A DNA stretch of 64,000 nt from Wuchereria bancrofti. Taxonomy: Eukaryota > Nematoda > Chromadorea > Rhabditida > Onchocercidae. This document shows, one piece after another, positions 59,617 to 64,000 of this stretch. How positions within the stretch are numbered: the stretch's first letter is position 1; every line of letters begins with the position of its first letter. The translations under genes were made by a program, and so were the position numbers. The notes below the pieces were generated by a model. The model made no database searches and had not been told where the DNA came from. It saw only the letters and a list, made by a program, of their open reading frames with translations. The stretch lies in NCBI GenBank assembly GCA_005281725.1, contig SSBO01000004.1, forward strand, positions 1 to 64,000. Direction: 5' to 3'.

Positions 59617-62600
59617 ATGACAGTAACATATTCAGCGGATGTTAGTACTGTTCGACTTACCACTTTTGGAAAATTAATCTTTAGGTACATATGCTCTGCC
59701 TCATTTTTATAATGATTATTGATAATAAATAATAATAGTAATAATAATAAATAAATAAATAAATATGATAATAATAATAATTGATAGTTTTTAAAGAAAT
59801 TAGTAAGAATGAAAATGAAAAGAAAGTTAAGAAAAAATATTGCATGTCCCTTTTAAAGTAGAGGAGAAAAATGGCTTAAAGGAATAAATTGTTGTTATTA
59901 CTTATTTATTCAATTAATTAATTCAATATTATTATTATTATTATGAACCATTTTCATTACTATAATTGTTACTATTATTTCTACGATGAAGTATGATTAG
60001 TATGTTACCTTACAGGTGGCGAGGTAGCATTTGGAAATCAATCTTCAATGAGCTTTTTATATGGATGATTGCTTATGCTTTTCTTTCAATGCTGTACAAT
60101 TTTGTGTTGTCGGAAAATTACAGAAGGTTTGATTTAAAAAGCAAAGAATAAAATTGAATAATCTATTCTTTTCTTCATTGCTAACACTCTTTTATTATAA
60201 TAATTGTTTACTTTTTTGCTATACAATAAATAATATACACATGTTGCATTGATTTCATATTTGATTCAAACATTGTTACACTTCAAAAACAAACACACAA
60301 AAAGTATGCAAACATGTTTTGAATTAGCATTAAATTGCAATAAGCATGAGAAATTTAAATTATCACAAATTATCTATCAATTCCGTAAATTAATATAAAT
60401 TAATTTCTCGAGCAAAAAAAAGGTAGAAAAAGAAGCTGTTCATATCAATTGTGATTGTTTTAATTGCTAAATTATATTCAGTTTATTGAATACAAAATCT
60501 AAACTTATTGATCTAAATTATAAAGTTAATAACATTAGTTGTGATCAGTTGATTTTTAAATTGGATTTGATTTGTTCATTTAAACTTAGTTATTTAATAA
60601 TCAAAAAGAGAAAAAAAGAATGAGAAAAAAATTTATTCAAATTAATGTTAATAGCATAAACGAATTGAAATGAATTAAAATTCACAATTTTTTTCGCCAA
60701 TTTTTCTAATAAATTTTTCAAATTTATATATTTTTTTACAGAGTTTTTGAGAATATATGTCGTTTATTTACAAAATATACTGATGTAATGCCAATAACAT
60801 TTATGCTTGGTTTTTTTATCAATATTGTTGTTAATAGGTTTTGGAGTTCATTACGTAATATCGGTTGGATTGATACGTTGGTTTCTCTTTTCGTTTTTTT
60901 TTTTTACTTTTTTTTAAAATGCTTTATAGATTGAATAGAATAATTTAAATGAGCAATTAGTTGTGAAATTATTTAATATAAAGATAGTGATTTAATGTGA
61001 GTTTGTTTTTCTATTTCAGTGAAATAAATATGCGATATTTGTTATAATGAAATAATTTTTAATATTTTTTTTTTTGTGTAATTATAAAATCATCAAATTA
61101 CTAAATTGCCATTAATGAAAAAATGAATAAAAAACTAAAAAATAAAACTGAATAAAAGTAAAAACAAACGTAGGGATTTGTCAAGAAATAAACAGAAAGT
61201 AAAAAATATAAATAAATAAATGAAAGGTTAAAAAAAGAGGAACGTTATAGTTAAATAATTATTTGTTAATTAATTATAACTAAACTATAATCTAAAAATA
61301 TGAATAATTGGATTAATATTATTCTTTTTTTTCTTATAGATCAGCTTTATATATATGTAAATATATTTCTGGTAACGACGATCATGCACGTTTATTACGT
61401 CGCAATATAATCCGTTACTTACTTTCTTATCAGGTATATAAAGAATCATTCCAAAAATTTTAAGATTTCAGCAAATTTTTAAAAAAAAAATTTTTTTTAA
61501 TTTACATTTATAACATAGCAATTAATGCAAATTTATTATAATTTTTAATTTTTACAATTTTTTTTCTATATTTTATTATTTTAAAAATGTTACAAATTTT
61601 TGTTTAATTCTGAAAATTTTCAAAATACTCTAAATTATTTAATAATAAATGAATAATTTGATAGTATTGGAATAGGATTGCAGAAATCTTTTAAAGATTT
61701 AAAAAAATATAAATTACTACAACAATGTTTCTTTATTTTTCAAAATTAAAACCATATGATTTATATTTTTATGAATTCAAATAATTTATATATTTCCAAA
61801 TTCATCTAATGTACGTTTGACGAGTTTTAATTATTCCATCTTTTTTTTTTTTAAAGGTACTTGTATATCGTGATATCAGTGAAGTGATACGTCGAAGATT
61901 TCCCTCATTGGAAACATTAGTAACAGCTGGTAAATTCATTCGTGAAATATTTCAATTATTCAATTGTTTGAAATTTATTTGTAAAAGTTTATCAAAATAA
62001 TTTCTAATCAAATCATTATGATAGTACTAAAGGAAAGAAAAATGATTGATTAGGTAATCAAGTAGTGATAAAATTGTTACAAAATAAAATATCGAAATAA
62101 ATTGAGTAAAAATAACTACTTGTTATTAATTATATTTCTTTTTTTAATAAATATTAATGTATTAGTATATTTAATTAATGAAAGTGGCAATTCGGTCAAA
62201 TAATTCGTTTAATTAACTAATATAATTAACATCTTTCTTTTTCTCTAGAAAATGATACTTTTATAAAAGATCAATCATATTTGCATATAATTTGGATAAT
62301 GGTAAAAAACGATTTAATTAATATGCATTAATGAATTGTTGGATTATAAGATATGCAAATTATAATTAACATGCAATAATAAATTAACAAATCTGTAAGA
62401 TATATTATTTATTATTTTTAAATTTTGATAACAAAAATTAGTTTAATTAATATGCACTAATAAATTACTAAATTATAAGATAAGTAAATTACAATTAACA
62501 TGCATTAACAAATTAACAAATTTATAAGATACATTATTTATTGTTTTTTAAAATTTTGATAACATAAATTAATTTAATTAACATACATTAATAAATTATA

Positions 62601-63939
62601 AAATATGCAAATTATGTTTTTTCTTTCTCCCAAAATTTTATTAAAATAAAATTGTCTCAAAAAAAAAACTTTTTTTAGGTTATTTAACAGAAATTGAATT
62701 AATGCAATTTAATGCAATTAATTCAACAAATCGCAAATATTGGATACCAATTCATTGGGCAATGGGATTGGCACGACGTGCGCGACGAGAAAAACGCATC
62801 GATAGCCCGCATGCATTGCAAGATATTTTTGATGTAAAATTTATCTCTTTTTTTAAGAAAAAAGAATTATTTCCAAAGAAGGAAAGAAAAAGGAAAAGTT
62901 GAAACAAAAAAGTTAAATAAATTTATTTTTGAACAGAGAAAAAAAAATTTTTTCATTTTAGAAAATAAACACTTTCCGATCACAATTAGCACAATTAATT
63001 ATTATTGATTGGGTACCAATACCATTGGTTTATTCACAAGTGATGTGTTTAACTGTTCGATTGTATTTTTTTCTTGCATTAATGGGACATCAAAATATTG
63101 CACAGTCACCCGATGCAAATTACGTCGATACAGTTTATTTTTTTTTAATTTTAATTTTTTTTTGAAATTATCAAATTACATTAATTATCTTAAATTATTT
63201 CACTAGTTTAAATAGAACTTTATTTTAAATAAATTTTGTGTGAAATTTTTTTTTATTTTAAATCAATTCAACCATATCAATAAAAATTAAAAGTTTTGTA
63301 TGTTTAAATAAAACAAAAATACACAATTTTGTTTCGCTTTTATAAATGTAATATAATTCATTTTAATATATGAATATATAAAAATAATATTTCTATTAGA
63401 AAGATCTTTAAAAATGCATTATTTTATTAATGAATTAAACAAAAATGTGTAATTTAGTATTTATTTTCAGCAATTTTAAGCTTTGGTAATTAAATATTTT
63501 AAATTATAAATCTTCACATTATGTAATACAGGAATATTTGTCAACTGAATTAAATAAAATTTTTTCTAATATCTATTATTTATTTTATTGATATCATTTT
63601 AACAATCATAGTTTGAAAATTTAATTGCAATAAATTGACAAATTTTAAACATTGGAAATAATTCTCTATTATTATTGTAAAAAGATCAATCAGTCAGTAT
63701 TAATAAGCCAATCAGTCAGTCAATCAATCAATCAATCAATTAATCAATCAATCAGTCAACCAATCAATCAGTCAATTAATCAATCAATTGTTAAGATTAA
63801 CACTCATATACCGTTCATATCAATGTGCCAATTCATATTTTATATGGGTTGGATGAAAGTTGCTGAAGTTTTGATGAATCCATTTGGTGACGATGATGAT
63901 GACCTGGAAATTAATTGGCTTATTGATCGTAATTTACAG
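59617..63939 (+). CDS. Bestrophin-family chloride channel (3' end outside window)
   Basis: Eight exons in the window: 59617-59684, 60016-60126, 60742-60876, 61340-61433, 61857-61929, 62679-62833, 62962-63132 and 63796-63939, all phase-compatible; 317 residues so far. The start [14 protein letters not shown] followed by [19 protein letters not shown] is the bestrophin N-terminus. Later come [15 protein letters not shown], the cytoplasmic [53 protein letters not shown] and [37 protein letters not shown] is the acidic calcium clasp and gate-neck region. Bestrophins are pentameric Ca2+-regulated anion channels; nematodes carry many paralogs, so the ortholog is not assigned. The last acceptor (CAATTGTTAAG) directly abuts an ATCA microsatellite and is non-typical, but the join is in frame and conserved. 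The C-terminal part continues beyond 63939. Confidence 0.92.
62310..62605 (+). repeat. Tandem repeat in bestrophin intron, ~131-bp unit, 2.3 copies
   Basis: Three successive starts of TTTAATTAA(T/C)AT(G/A)CA near 62311, 62442 and 62574. Each copy continues with AATTATAAGATA, CAATTAACATGCA.TAA, AAATTAACAAAT.T.TAAGA and ATTATTTATT. The third copy is partial. Confidence 0.75.
63685..63790 (+). repeat. (ATCA)n microsatellite
   Basis: Imperfect tetranucleotide run of TCAA/TCAG units ending six bases before a bestrophin splice acceptor. It is open in one frame (repeats of S/Q/N/I), but this is intron, not protein. Confidence 0.9.
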
Positions 63940-64000
63940 GTATAATTCCAATTTTGTGTTTACAGGTGTATTTACATTTACAGGTATTAAAAATTTACGA

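Noticed and set aside
63652..63795. N-terminal part of an open frame rich in SQSIN repeats
   Set aside because: It is the translated ATCA microsatellite within the bestrophin intron; the real exon starts at 63796.

Overview
The window is AT-rich nuclear DNA from a parasitic-type nematode. I infer a spirurid or filarial worm, but cannot name the species. The reasons are a cuticle collagen gene, TTTTCAG-like 3' splice sites, likely spliced-leader acceptors just upstream of several start codons, short exons in large AT-rich introns, and the gene content. There is no bacterial, operon-style or CRISPR content. Gene models were built by hand from reading frame, splice-site phase and recognisable protein families. 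Most join in frame with total lengths divisible by three.

Layout. 1.6-3.3 kb (+): a neuronal-calcium-sensor/KChIP-like EF-hand protein. 6.0-7.2 kb (-): a cysteine-rich, probably secreted protein of unknown family. 14.1-15.2 kb (-): a 5'-truncated, frameshifted serpin. 16.9-24.3 kb (-): a large extracellular-type gene made of two tandem copies of a seven-exon module resembling the IgGFc-binding-protein N-terminal region; the second copy is decayed in its middle. 24.3-29.3 kb: gene-poor, with a 0.4 kb inverted repeat and a copied collagen exon. 29.3-31.9 kb (+): a cuticle collagen with an unusually long C-terminal tail. 34.5-40.6 kb (-): a MUT-7/EXD3-like 3'-5' exonuclease. 42.0-44.4 kb (+): deoxyhypusine hydroxylase. 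45.1-48.2 kb (+): mitochondrial ribosomal protein S29 (DAP3). 48.4-49.6 kb (-): mitochondrial ribosomal protein L10. 50.3-56.6 kb (-): a multi-Tudor-domain protein. 57.4 kb (-): tRNA-Glu(TTC). 59.6 kb to the right edge (+): the 5' part of a bestrophin chloride channel gene, which runs off the window.

The genes do not form one pathway. Three pairings may matter. The MUT-7-like nuclease and the multi-Tudor protein belong to protein classes common in nematode small-RNA pathways. The S29 and L10 mitoribosomal genes converge tail to tail about 135 bp apart. L10 lies about 660 bp downstream of the Tudor gene on the same strand, with an acceptor directly at its ATG. The most unusual items are the tandem IgGFcBP-like gene with GC-AG introns, several perfect hairpins (one inside coding sequence), the 0.4 kb inverted repeat, and the recently copied collagen exon.
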